From positions 42,577 through 106,576 of the forward strand of contig RCAB01000199.1 in the NCBI GenBank assembly GCA_003640385.1: a stretch of DNA of 64,000 nt, given 5' to 3'. The translations under genes and the position numbers were made by a program. The notes beneath the pieces are model-generated. The model saw only the letters and a list, made by a program, of their open reading frames with translations, made no database searches and had not been told where the DNA came from. This document shows positions 13,001 through 25,100 of this stretch, one piece after another (positions within the stretch are counted from its first letter, which is position 1; every line of letters starts with the position of its first letter). The stretch comes from Setaria digitata. Taxonomy: Eukaryota > Nematoda > Chromadorea > Rhabditida > Setariidae.

Positions 13001-15700
13001 ATTAGTCCTTCTCTATTCATCATATCGATATCAGTTCCCCTCCCGGTGAATGCTTCTGGAGCTATTTGACTAATCGACGCATCCATTGATGCTACTGGCA
13101 AAAATACAAAAGCTTCATCATCAGGCTTTCGTGATCGTCCCTGCAAAGTTGGTAATAAAGATTAAGTGATTTGCAATATTAAACTTATGATGTGTTTTAG
13201 TTTTTCAAAAGTCAAAAGTGAAACAAAATAAAACCTGAAGCATTTCAGGGAGTGCCTCAAATATGCTTGGCTATGTCTAGTGTTATCTAAATTCCATCAG
13301 AAGATAAACACTTCATTGGTAAAAAAGTTAAATTAATCGAAATTAGAAGCTGACAAAAGAAATTAATTCTACATAGAAATAAGGACAAGGAAAGATCAAG
13401 GAGTAAAATCAAGGAAAAATTTTGCTAACTTAATCTGAAAGCCAATTTAAAGGAGTGAGAGAGAGAGAGAGAGAAAAAAAAAAACCAATACCTGATGATA
13501 TTGTGAAGCACCTTGTCGTTCTTCTTCCGCAGTCATATAATTTGCCAAAACTACCGGAACAGATAACTGATCAGCTGAGAGGTCAGTTATTGCTGACTGT
13601 CCTTGTTTCAGCACTTCGGGAATAGCTGGATCAGGAAGATTTAATGCAGCTGTTTCTCTACTTAATTCAGCACCATTACTCATTTGCAATTCATCCTTAT
13701 AAACCTTAACAAAACCATCATCGTTTTCCATTGATGTATGAATATCGCTTATTAATACATTATTCTCGCCAATACTGCCAGGTTTATAAATGAATTCCGA
13801 TGCATTCTCCACAAAAAATTCCTAAATGTAGAAAAAATTCCCCCAATTAAGTATCACAATTTCATTACTTTCATATTTACAGTTAATTAAATTTAAACAG
13901 TTCAAATTTTCCCAAATCAATCAATAAATGATGGCTGATTTTTCTAGAGAAAAAAAAACAAAAATTGTTAGAATAATATTGTTAAGTCAAGTTCTAAACA
14001 TTTTTTTTTTCAGACAAGATCGAAAAGTTACCGATTGAGCAGGAGCTTCCCAACCATTCGTACTGCTAACACTCCTGTATGAAAAGACAAAAAATTAAAA
14101 CTTATCTAAATTAATGAAGCTTGAAGTTTTTTCGATTTTTTTCTCAAATTTATTTAAAGGCAAACATAAAATAAAGGAAAAAATAGCAAAATTATGCGAG
14201 AAACTAACCCATTTTCTCCTTTGCTGTCTGTCACTAGTGTATTCGCTGCATCCTGCAATCAATCATAGCTGCTATGCAAATTTAGCTAATAAAAATCAAC
14301 AAATTTTTTCAGTTTCAAAAAAGCTTAATTAAAGTAATGTTTCCTTTTTTCAATTTAATTTTAAACTAAAATTAGTAACCCTTATGCGGGCGATTAGTTC
14401 CGCATTAGCATTTTTTACATCTGATGCCAAATTAACGGCTGCTTCTGTTGATGCTTGAACGGCAAAATTATTCGATGCCATTGGGAAGGTTCTTTGATTC
14501 ATTAGCCTACAAAAGCCTTATTTTAAAATAATAGTTTGATTTTCTTTTTAAAGTATTTTAACATCATGCCTTTTTCCAATTTATTTACAATTTCTTCTCG
14601 TTAAACATTTTCCTCATCATTTTTTTCCCTATAGTATATTTTTACCTATAGCAAAATTTTCATAGTCAAGTTCATAATTTAATTTTCAAAAGAAAAACTA
14701 TGCAAAAATATTTTAAAACTCACAGGAACGATAATGTGCACTTTCGCCATAAATTTTACATTTTTTTTTTTCTTTTTCATGAAAATCTCGAACATATATA
14801 TCACTGTCGTTCTTATTAATCTACTTAATTTTACATTTTCATCAAGACTATTTTGTTCACTTCTTAACCAATATCACTGAATCATATTTATTTCCTTCTC
14901 TTCTTTATAATTTATATGGAAAAACCTTTGAGTTTGAAATAGTTCCATTTCACCACTATCAGTTTCCAGTGATATACGATCAGCAGGTAACAGATGATCA
15001 ATCAGTTGGGATTCTGTTTCGGTTTCAGACATCATTCCAGATGCATCTATTACATGTTCTACAAGATCCTGCAAGCGTAATTCTTCCATTCGTGCCACTT
15101 CACGTTGCCATTCTTCCAATGCTTCCGTTTCCTCCCTCAAATAATGCAACAAAACTTCGTTTCCTTAAAAACTATCATTACAACAATCCAAATTCGTTAA
15201 CAATATCATTGTGTTTCTTTAATTTAAACATTTTTTAGGAAAAAGAAAAAACAAACTTGCTGAAATTTGCTTCAGATTGTCCCAATTTTCCCAGTTGTTT
15301 TAGTTTTTCCTTCACAGTTTCCAATTTTTCCAGTTTTCCCTCATTAATATTCTAAAATAATACTAGCACGATTAATTCTGCCAAAATTGATGATTTAAAT
15401 CCGAAAAACTGTTCAAAACTTAAAAATTCAATGACAAAAGGGAAAGAAACTAATCACTATAAAATCAATTATTAATTTTATTACATTGCAATTAATTACC
15501 TTAACAGAAACTTTTTCCACTTCACGAGATTTATCGAGTTGTTTGCGTGCCTCAATCAACCAGAAAAAGAAAATTGTGAAGATAATTGAAGTAAGAGTAA
15601 GAAACATTCTGGTAGTAAAACCAAACAGCATAAATTGCTCCGAATCCGAACATTCTTCCCATTCATCCGGATCGTAACCTAGCTCCTTCGAAAATACCAT
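10003..15700 (-). CDS. cpna-1: Membrane-anchored copine-domain protein (CPNA-1 type)
   Basis: Sixteen exons on the minus strand give 865 residues: 15700-15500, 15351-15261, 15163-14926, 14506-14380, 14252-14209, 14074-14032, 13821-13492, 13140-12733, 12496-12335, 12171-12049, 11848-11713, 11503-11403, 11233-11085, 10774-10675, 10476-10339, 10209-10003. Residues about 30-57 form one hydrophobic segment ([20 protein letters not shown]). A charged coiled-coil-like stretch, a long acidic low-complexity middle and a short polyglutamine run follow. The C-terminal 260 residues are a copine (von Willebrand A-like) domain: [21 protein letters not shown] with the DxTxS metal-site motif, [33 protein letters not shown] and LLEIPDQY. 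No C2 domains are present, unlike classic copines. C. elegans CPNA-1 has the same layout (TM plus copine) and works at integrin adhesions of muscle, so a muscle-attachment role is inferred. The ATG follows a CAG at 15710-15708 that looks like a spliced-leader acceptor. The second intron needs a GC donor (15260-15259). The cpna-1 symbol is by architecture; another cpna paralogue is possible. Confidence 0.88.
12792..12812 (-). repeat. CAG/CAA run coding polyglutamine in the copine gene
   Basis: A run of CAG/CAA codons encodes a short polyglutamine tract in the disordered middle of the copine protein, just after a GGRF stretch. It is in frame in an exon otherwise supported by frame continuity. 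Such tracts often vary in length between strains. Confidence 0.8.
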
Positions 15701-15706
15701 CCCTTT

Positions 15707-15710
15707 CCTG
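15707..15710 (-). promoter_or_regulatory. Probable spliced-leader acceptor of the copine mRNA
   Basis: On the minus strand ATTGTCAG is followed by seven bases and then the ATG of the copine gene. An acceptor this close to the start, with no coding frame upstream, fits trans-splicing in nematodes or a cis acceptor after a non-coding first exon. Confidence 0.4.
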
Positions 15711-16481
15711 ACAATAATTATCATCCAAATCAATCATTTTAAAAATCAAATTTTTGAAAAAATACATTTCTTTATGTAGGAAAAAAAAAAACGATTTCAA
15801 TTTTTAATCAAAGATATATTACATAACTTTAAAATAAAATATGGATTGATGATATATACTAACTTCAAATTAAAACATTTTTCATTTACAAATTTGTAGG
15901 CAATGATTAAATTAAAATACGTTGGTGTATATTGAAAGAGAAGGAATAAAAGGAATGGAAATAATTTAATAATCACATCGATAATCATAAAAATTTCCAC
16001 TCAAGATAGAAAAGAAAAATTCCGATTAACTAATCTAATTCTTTTTTTTTCTTTTTTTCATTTTTCTCTTCATCATTTTTCCGTCTAAATTTTTTTCAAA
16101 AAAAAAATTTTACAAATTAATTTCATCTAATTACATCAAATCTGATCAAATACAATCTGATAAATTATCAATAAAGAGATACAAAGAAGCACACAAACGA
16201 TGAAAGATAAATTCAGAAGCATATAAGCATAAAATCTCTCTCTCTCTCTCTCTCTCCACCTTTACAAGATGAACTCGACATAAATAAAATAAATATAAAA
16301 AAAAAAAGAAAAAAAAAAAACTTCCCATCTCGAAATCGAATCCCAATGATTATGCTGCTATCGTTAACATTTTCTCTATCTCAAGCTAAATCTCTTCTCT
16401 CCCTCTCTCTCTTCTCAATAATACGAGAATTGTTAGTAGGCTAAAGCAATATTTTTTGATTATAAAGCTTTGTGTGTTTGT

Positions 16482-16483
16482 TT

Positions 16484-16542
<59 letters not shown>
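16482..16542. repeat. Compound TA/TG microsatellite
   Basis: TA units, then about 14 TG units, then TA units again, giving a near-symmetrical purine-pyrimidine alternating block. Non-coding, in the region upstream of the copine gene. Confidence 0.9.
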
Positions 16543-16949
16543 TTGTGTAAAGTAAAATTTTAACTTTGAGAAATTGCTAAGCGGCATGATTAGAAAAGTG
16601 TCGTGTCAAGAACACGTATGCATCAGTCTTTAAGTAACGCTTACTTACGTCATTTGCTAAATTAATTTGCCATCCATTAACCTCATTCATATCTAACCAG
16701 TAATACCACAAGCAATTATTAACAATGTTAATTATTAGGGATCTTTTTTTTTTTTCTTTTTCTTTAATTGAGTTACATTTCAATTAAAATTAAAACTAAG
16801 TTAGCAAATTGAAATCGAAAGGAAAAAAGAAAAAGAAAAAATGAAGCGTGTACAGCAATAATATTTACGTTTATTCGCATTTAAACTCACATAATCTTTT
16901 TTTTTTTTTTTAACAAAAAAATAGCACACTTAGTTTATATACAAGCAAT

Positions 16950-17281
16950 CAATAATACACTAAACATTAAATGAAGCTCACTAAAAAAAAAAAAAAAAAA
17001 AAAAAAAAACATGAAAACAAGGATTTCTACAGTGGAAAGGAAAAAAGAATTATGACAGTGAATCAATTTCTGAAACACAAAAAGAAAAAAAAAATGTAAA
17101 TTAAAGTGCTTTTANCAATAATACACTAAACATTGAATGAAGCTCACTAAAAAAAAAAAAAAAAAAAAAAAAAAAACATGAAAACAAGGATTTCTACAGT
17201 GGAAAGGAAAAAAGAATTATGACAGTGAATCAATTTCTGAAACACAAAAAGAAAAAAAAAATGTAAATTAAAGTGCTTTTA
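16950..17281. repeat. Direct duplication around a single N (assembly gap)
   Basis: The 165 bases at 16950-17114 reappear at 17116-17281 after one N at 17115. The copies differ by one base (ATTAAATG versus ATTGAATG) and by about one A in a long A-tract. An abrupt end exactly at the N is the signature of two contig ends that overlap but were not merged, so the second copy is probably not real sequence. Confidence 0.85.
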
Positions 17282-18412
17282 AGTGTGAATCTACTTGAAA
17301 AACTAAAGAACCATTTTGAACAATTTAAACTATTCCATAACAACGCATATTAAAAATACCTCATAAACGAATTTAAAAAAAAAAGGAAAAAGCATAAAAA
17401 TTTTAGAGATATAAAAGATTTGATGTAACCTTCATTTTAAGCGTTAAACAGTAGATGAAATTGGTAGGAAAGAATGGTTCGAAAAACAATGGGAGTTTAA
17501 ATGAAGTTAATAAAACATGAAAATTCACAACCAGCGATATACGGGGCTAAGCTGACACATTCGAAAAATAAAAATTGTTAAAAGCAAATTCTTGATCGTT
17601 CATTAATGATACCCGACAAGGTGAATGGAAAGCATATAGAACACTTGAAAAAAAGAAAAAAAAAAGATCAGAAGAAAAATTTAAAACATAAATATTGATA
17701 CAAACTTTTCTTCACAAATGCGAAAAATGTCTTGATAAAAGCCGACAGTTTTACAAAATCTTCCTTCATTAACTCATAAAGTCAAAAAAAAAAAGGAAAT
17801 TTAGCAAGGAAAAAAAGAATGTCGAAGCATCTGCTTGCAGCTTAAAAAAAAAAAAAAAAAACATTTCTTCACACAGAAGATTCAAGCACCCTGAAACGAT
17901 AACAGAGTATATTAACAGGCTGGAACCTGAAGTAGCGTATATGAATAAATCGATTAAATCAGACAGCTCAGACTAATAAAACAAAACTTCCGACATATAG
18001 TAATTACGTTCCATAAGCTAACGCGCTCAATTTAACAGATGCACAGCACTGAAAAGTGCTTCGTAAATTGATATTTCACTTAACTACTTTAAAGGAATGT
18101 CCTGCTCTTTCACGTTTTAAGATGATACAAACAGAACAAACGAAATATGAATAATTCTAAAAATAGGAAACAGCAGCTTCACAACTATCCGTCACACATC
18201 AGGAAAATACTGCTTCCAGTATTCTCCTGTGGTCATAAGGTCAGAATTCAGATCTAAATGCCCACCAGAGATAATTTTACTCATTATTTCACCTTTGCAG
18301 AAAATCACCCTACGGAGATACACTCACATATACATGTATATATAGACACTCACGTACATATACATATAAATATACACAAAAGACAAAATTAGAAAATTCG
18401 TTAACTGAGCAG

Positions 18413-18449
<37 letters not shown>

Positions 18450-18636
18450 GTATGTGTGTGTNTTTACAGCAAAATATCAGATGCTGTCAGAATACTTCTT
18501 ATCAGACGTTCTTTTAATCTATGTGACAAAACAAGCAGATATCATCCGAATTTTTACAATTTCAAATTATATATGTATATATATATTTTACCTTACGTCA
18601 GAAGTGAAGCTATAAAGGAAAAACTGAATGAATCAG

Positions 18637-20059
18637 TTAGGAAGAAGGCGGAATATTGTGATGTACACCAGCAGTGGCCGGAGAACAAGCCAATGCTTCT
18701 AAACCTCTAAGTGTATGTGCAGCAAACGATGATAACATCGCTGAATCGACAGGTTCCATGCATGATGGACAACTAAATGACCGCATTAACCAATCATCCA
18801 CACATTTCTTATGATAGGAATGCATGCACGGCAAGTAGCGAATTGGATCACCCTCTACAAAATCTACCATACAAATTGGGCACCTGAAAAGATAACAGCA
18901 TTTACCTGTCACATTATTAATTCAGTTGGCACTGGAAATTGACAGTGGAAGAAAAAAGACACACCTTTCTAAGGCAATTTGTCAGCTAACTATTCAATTT
19001 ATCAATATCAGCAGAATAGGAAAGATTAAGGGAATGCATGTAATGACTTTATGACTAAATTGTATTATTCTTCATTAAATTACGACCATTTATAGTCAAA
19101 ACAAATGAGATGGTGTGCGTGGATTCTTCGAAAGATTTTCTTTTTCTATCTTAGAAAAATAAATAATTTTTGAGATTCCTCGCAAACTACAAAAATGATG
19201 CTATCTTGCATTTATCAGTTACATTAAAGCATTCTATTTTCATCTACCAGTGATTCTAAATGCATTATCATAGATACAATCCAATAAACTGATGGGAGAG
19301 GAGCATTTTCAGGGAAGAATAAACAAACTTATTTACTCGATTTCTCTCATTTTTCCTTCTTTCTTGTATGTATCAGCAGGAATCTGTTCCAATAATGCTG
19401 AAACATGAGCCCTTTCAGGATCTTCTGAGAACACTTCTTGTCGCCTTCGTTCATTATTTGCTTCCGAAACCCACAGATCATTTATATATGCACTTTGCTG
19501 TAACTGAAAAAAAAAAAAAAAAAAAAAAAACCAATGAATAAAGAAAAATCTCGCCTACATGAGTCATAAAAATGACTGTCATAGAACAAAAGAAAATTCT
19601 TCAGTGCAAACAAATCAAAACAAATTAAAGAAATTTTAAGAAGTCCTTCTTTTCTCTTAGTTAACATAATTTTATAAAATTGTTTAAAAAATAATGCATT
19701 TTAGCTTAATCTTAAATTGTCCTATAGATGAATGTGCAACTAACTGTTCATGAGCAAACAGTCATACTGAGACAAACATTAAATATCCAAACTATCATTC
19801 CTTCCCCTCAACCCTCCTGATCTTTTCAATTTCTGGGAAATATCATAAAATAATTGGTCATAAATATTTTCCAATAATCAGTAACAATCGTTGAAAGCAT
19901 GAAATAAACCATTAAAATGTAAAGCTTCTAACTCACCTCTGCATTTGGACGTCTTAGTATATTACTGCTGCCGCTAGTATTATCAGTAACTTCTTCTAAC
20001 GGAGAATGATCGTCGCTGCGTAGTAAGTTCGGAAATAATAACGGCAAACAGTTCCCCAT
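18637..20059 (-). CDS. RNF11: RNF11-like RING-H2 protein
   Basis: Three exons (20059-19937, 19503-19337, 18883-18637) give 178 residues and a TAA stop; both introns are GT-AG and phases fit. The N-terminus is MGNC, as in vertebrate RNF11, where Gly2 is myristoylated and Cys4 palmitoylated to anchor the protein to endosomal membranes. The RING-H2 finger starts at about residue 98: CPICMVDF, then LPCMHSYHKKCVDDWLMRSF and CPSCMEPVD, nearly identical to RNF11. A linker ending KKEGKMREIE precedes it. The family acts with Nedd4-type ligases and the A20 complex in ubiquitin signalling. The PPxY motif of vertebrate RNF11, used to bind WW domains of Nedd4 ligases, is not visible here. The protein has an extra tail (AAHTLRGLEALACS) of about 28 residues beyond the usual end. 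A 5' UTR probably starts at 20159 after a TTTTGCAG acceptor. Confidence 0.9.
19508..19530. repeat. A-tract forming the polypyrimidine tract of RNF11 intron 1
   Basis: A run of about 23 A on the + strand is the T-rich tract directly upstream of the TTTTCAG acceptor of RNF11 exon 2 on the - strand. Confidence 0.7.
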
Positions 20060-20529
20060 ATTTGCTCGTTCTCACATGCATCGATGGTAGCACCAAAATA
20101 GCAACAAGAAAATTAACGAAAGAACCTAGCGAAATACGACAACAATACGACGACAAATCCTGCAAAATAAAAAACTAAAATTAAAAATTGAAAAAAAAAA
20201 AAGCTGTTAAATTTTCATTTAATATGTTACACACAAATTGATGCAATAACTATGAAGGTCAATAAGCAAAGTAAACTTTTATGATTCAGTAGGTAATATG
20301 TGACGCACTGTGGCACCTAGTCTTATTATTTGTTTACTGACGTACGTAAGGAACTAATTCCTGCAAACATAACGTGAAGGTAGGGTAGATTTGACTTGCG
20401 TGAAATGATTCATGTAGAAAGAAGGAATAAAGAAATAAGTTACATTATGTAAAATCCTTATCTCTCAAATAAATCGAAAGAATTTCCAACTTATTTAATG
20501 AGTGCAAATTAAATCAATGAAGCATGAAG

Positions 20530-20537
20530 TCACGTGA
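20530..20537. promoter_or_regulatory. TCACGTGA E-box (CLEAR/M-box-like)
   Basis: A perfect 8-base palindrome, the core bound by TFEB/HLH-30-type bHLH factors. It lies about 470 bases upstream of the RNF11 start codon, followed by several CGTGA elements. Only the motif is seen; function is inferred, and an 8-mer can occur by chance. Confidence 0.35.
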
Positions 20538-20760
20538 TGGACTTACTTCTCGATGCACTGTGACACGACGTGATATGGCGTGACGCAACGTGATGTGACT
20601 AGGAGTAATCCTCCTTTCAGTGATTCTTCGATCAATACTTCACGCTAATCGTCGCGCTGCGATCAGCAACGCGGCGACAATCGATTTATTGTTATTGGGG
20701 AATTGTTATTCACCAATGACGCCACAACGGACGCTTCGGAATCGTACACCTCGATGACGG

Positions 20761-20766
20761 TGTGTA

Positions 20767-20802
<36 letters not shown>

Positions 20803-20826
20803 TGTCTGTCTGTCTGTGTGTGTATA
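20761..20826. repeat. TG/TCTG microsatellite
   Basis: TGTA/TG units, about 17 TG units, four TCTG-like units and more TG. Non-coding, between RNF11 and the TBC gene. Confidence 0.9.
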
Positions 20827-21090
20827 TGTGTATGTTATATAGAAGTCTGTGTATTCTCTGGAAATTATGAAATTAATTTTCAGAAAATAAAGTTCCGTTT
20901 GAAAATTTCAAAAATTTCCTAAGGACAAGTTGGTGAACCTCAGTTACATCGTCCACATATTATATTGCTTTTTTTTTTTTTATTGATCTTCTAATAAACA
21001 CATTTCCAACGGATAGCATTCATCTAATCATTCACGTTTTTTTTTTTTTTTATTTCGCATTTAATACGTGCGTCAAATTGTAAACGTATT

Positions 21091-21399
21091 AATACGTATT
21101 AATATATGGAAGTATTTTGCTTTGACGTAAGTGATGTAAAGAAGTAAAATTCTAAGTGAGTATTATTAACAGCAATAATAGGGATGCGTTATGAATGATG
21201 TGATGTAAAATGAAATGAATTGAAATTGATTGTGTGTAACGTAANAATACGTATTAATATATGGAAGTATTTTGCTTTGACGTAAGTGATGTAAAGAAGT
21301 AAAATTCTAAGTGAGTATTATTAACAGCAATAATAGGGATGCGTTATGAATGATGTGATGTAAAATGAAATGAATTGAAATTGATTGTGTGTAACGTAA
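21091..21399. repeat. Perfect direct duplication around a single N (assembly gap)
   Basis: The 154 bases at 21091-21244 are repeated at 21246-21399 with no difference noticed, separated only by N at 21245. This looks like an unmerged contig overlap, not a biological tandem repeat. Confidence 0.88.
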
Positions 21400-21431
21400 C
21401 GTGATAAATTAATTTTTCCTGATGAGTAATC

Positions 21432-21683
21432 ATGTTTGCAAAGATTATCAGGAGGAATAGGTTAGATGTAATCTTCAAGCAGACCACAGCAATACTTATC
21501 ATTGATTTTCAGGGGAACAGACGTAAGTTTGATAATTTATCATTGATGATCCCTGCATATCTTGTTTATCGACATTATCAGAAGAAGAAAGGAACGATGG
21601 CAATGGAAACTTTGGATGATGCCACCAGTATGCATTCTTCTTTCATCTCACGTGTCAGTTACACTTCTTTGGTCTATGCTTGA
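21432..21683 (+). other. Open frame, possible 5' exon of the TBC gene
   Basis: An 83-codon frame ending in TGA, with a better-placed inner ATG at 21597. Read from there, MAMETLDDATSM... stays open to 21683, upstream of the first certain TBC exon (phase 0 at 22158). GT sites after codons SR or TSL would keep frame into GAA GCT TTT at 22158, but neither is a strong donor. It could equally be non-coding. Confidence 0.25.
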
Positions 21684-22157
21684 AAACAACTTGCTTAATG
21701 CTAGTTTTAAATTCGTGTACATATGTTAAGCTGGTAGTAGTAATACGTGTGAATTTTTAGCTAAACGTTTTTCGCCTTCATTTGGTGTCCTTTACGCAAT
21801 TTCCTGTAATCTCGACCACCTGCCATAATAATGAAATATTCATACATTGTTATCAGGAATGCCCAGTAGTTATTTAGTATCCTCCATCGTGGGAAGAAAA
21901 AGGAGAAAGCATATCTGATGTGTATAAGTTTTTCGTTCATACGTTTTATTGTCAAAAAATCTTTTTTCTATAACACAGATAGCTATTGTGTAAATAGTTT
22001 TGGTATTGTTAAGTGAGCATTACATTTGAGGCAAGCTGCAGAGAAAACCTCCTAGAAGAAAGAATATTATTACTAAATTAAAAAAAAAAAAGAAAGAATA
22101 GAAAAAAGAATAGTATTACTAAATTGCTTTTTATAAATATACACCGTTTGTTTTTAG

Positions 22158-25100
22158 GAAGCTTTTACGCTCCAAGGAGTTGCTGCAAAACGAGTTGTTG
22201 AGGGTGAAGAGACAGAAGATTGTTACATCAGTGGACGATTATCGTTGGTTGAGAAAGTATGTGTCTCTCATCTCCCCTTATTATTTTTATTCACATCATA
22301 TTGAAAATTTTCTTAATCAATCTACAAAAAATATCCAAAAATTTTCTTTTATTTACAGCCATACGGTGTGATGATCGAGTGGCTTCCTATGGAGGAAGAT
22401 GGTTGGGTACTTGCAGCCGAAGATGACAATGAAAATCTTTCGAGATCATCAGACAGTGGCGAGTCACGTCGAGATTACATAAATAAACTGAAATTTTCGG
22501 TTGATATTAAAGATTTGCGTTCATTCCAATGTGTCGAGCCTAAGAAAGGTATTTTTTTTTTTCTCTAAAGCGATTGTCGGATTTGTTTTTTAGTCGAACT
22601 AGTCGAACTTTCTGAACTTGGAAATGATTAATTTGATTTTTACTCCTCATATCATTAGCGTACTAGCGGCTGTCACCGGAGGAAAAGCGCCTGGTCTGAT
22701 TTATATGAATTATGATGTCTGTTCAATTTCTTGCATTAATTAATTTAATTTCTGGCTTAGTATTGGAACAGTTGTTAAAGCGTTAAGTTGTATGTAAGCT
22801 ACTAAAATAAGATTGCTTTACTTTCTTATGCAGTAACTCTTGTTCTGAAGGATATCCCTGGGTACGCTTTATCGGCAAAGATGGTTCAGGTTACACGCCA
22901 TTGTATTTTCGACAAGGTGGAATATCATCTTTCACTGATAATTTGCAGAGGTAATAATACTTTCGTAACTATTTACGACCTTCATTTTGTACTCATTCTC
23001 CTTTTTAAAATTTTCAGATATGCCACCCTAAAACGCTCGGCTCGAGAAGCAAATTTGGTACTATTCACGGATGAACGCCTCGAAGCTCTAGAACAGTCTG
23101 TTTCGATTTTGGATTTGAACAGTGATTTCTTTTCGGTATTTTCAGTTTTAACTTTATTCCTTTTTAATATGAATCAGTTGAGCTTAACTCACCAAACACC
23201 TAACTCACGTATATGTACATCTAAGTTTCTGTTGCAGCGTATGATGGCACAACCGTACGCAACAGCAATGACAGGACTTGGGAAAGTAGCAACATTTGTT
23301 CAGGAACAAGTTTGTTTTAAGACTTTTCCCGGTTCATTGATTTTGCTGATCATTCTGTTATTTTAATAGTTGACATATATAATAAGTTATGCATTTTATA
23401 AATGAAATATGTAGTAGAGAGACTTATAAAGAAAGTGTCCATCACTTTCTTTATAGATTTAGTCCTCATCTTTATAGATTTATTTTTTCTTTTTCATCTC
23501 ACATTTTAGGTTATACCTTCTATATTGGAGTCAGATGCAGTTAGCGCAGAAGAAAAAATCAGAGCAATGAGAGAACTGAGTGAAAAAGAAGATGAAGCAG
23601 CAGGCATTCTGAGGCACGTGCTGATAGAACATAATTTTTTCATTTATCAAATTTTTACATATTATGTTGTAAATTTATTTGATTTTGCAGATCACATGAT
23701 GATGGAGGATTTGAGCTCATAACACATTTAGAACTGCCACAACGTCCAGAGTTCACAAGGGAGCAACCACTGACCGAAGCACTCTGGCAGAAGTATAAGT
23801 AAGTAAAACTTAACCTTCTCGTATGATTTAAATCATCTTTCTAAATGTATTTGATTTACAGAATTGAAATATTTATTAAAACTGGAAATATTTAGAATGC
23901 CCGACGGCTCGATTAAAGATGTTCATTCATTGAAAGTACTAATATTCCGTGGTGGTTTGGATCCGTCCTTAAGGAAGGAAGCATGGAAGTATCTTCTAGG
24001 CGTATATGACTGGAAGAAGTCTTGTTCTGAAAATGAAGCTGTAACTATTTAGTTTTTTCACGCTCGACATATTTAGTATGAGATTTTCGTTTCGTTTTTT
24101 TTTTCTTTTTTAGTTTTTATTTATATTTTACAAATGAAGCTCTTTTCAAGATGTACAAAACAATGTCTGAAGATTACTTCCGCATGAAATTGCAATGGAA
24201 AACTATAAGTAAAGACCAGGAAAGTCGATTTACCGAATTTGCTGCTCGAAAGGCTTTAATAGGTATTTTGCGAAAGATCTATTGAATCTTTAGGTTAACT
24301 TTTAAACCTGGATATGTTTATATCGAACTTTTGAACTTTTGAATCGAACTTTTGCATTTTTTTTTTTAGATAAAGACGTATCACGGACAGATCGTACACA
24401 TGCCTTTTTTGGTGGTTGTGATAATGGTAATCTCACACTCCTTAATGACATCTTAATGACGTATTGTATGTATAACTTTGATCTCGGTTAGTCTACCTGG
24501 CATTTTTTTTTTTTTGTTTGTTTATATTTTTTTCCTCCAGTGTTAGTTTTTTTTATCTCGAAAATTACTCGAGGCCTTTTCCTTAACTGTGTTATTAAGT
24601 TTGGATGTTAAATTTTTGTATGTTTTGTGGGCTAATCAATTTTACTTTTGTTATAGGTTATGTGCAAGGAATGAGTGATTTCCTTTCTCCCTTGCTTGTC
24701 GTTCTGCAAAATGAAGTTCACGCATTTTGGGCTTTTGTTGGACTCTTAAAAAGAGTAGTAAGATTTTTTTGAATAAGTAATGAGAGCTGCATTTTATTTA
24801 CTGATAATGCAAAATACCAATGTAAAGAAGTTGAAACTAAGTTCCAATTCTGCTCCTCTTTTTTCTTTTTTTACTTACTAAATTACTAAACTAACAAGAA
24901 AAAATTTGGAATTTTTCTAGCAAATTAGAAGACCTAACCGAATAAGCTGCCTATTTGCTGTTATAGATTTTATTTCCATTTACAGCAGAAAAATTTCGAA
25001 ATGGATCAGTCTGCTATCAAGAAACAGTTGATGGATTTGCGTGATCTCCTTATGGTTGTTAATCCCAGATTATCTAATTATTTAGGTTCATTCTTTCAGC

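Larger units (their letters stand above)
15711..18636. other. Intergenic region upstream of copine, downstream of RNF11
   Basis: No coding exon is supported in 2.9 kb. The region is rich in A/T homopolymers and short microsatellites: CT at about 16237-16256, mixed TA/TG/TA at about 16482-16542, an A-tract near 16984-17009 and a 30-base T-tract at 18419-18448. It contains an N with flanking duplication near 17115 and another N at 18462. Part of it must be the RNF11 3' UTR. Confidence 0.5.
20060..21596. other. Divergent upstream region of RNF11 and the TBC gene
   Basis: About 1.5 kb between two divergent genes. It holds a TCACGTGA E-box at 20530-20537, CGTGA pentamers at 20569, 20579 and 20589 spaced ten bases apart, a TG/TCTG microsatellite and an assembly duplication around the N at 21245. 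The open frame at 21432-21683 could hide a first exon of the TBC gene. Confidence 0.5.

Noticed and set aside
16146..16783. Small minus-strand frames upstream of the copine gene
   Set aside because: Composed of CT microsatellite and T-tract translation; the copine start with its acceptor-like site is at 15700.
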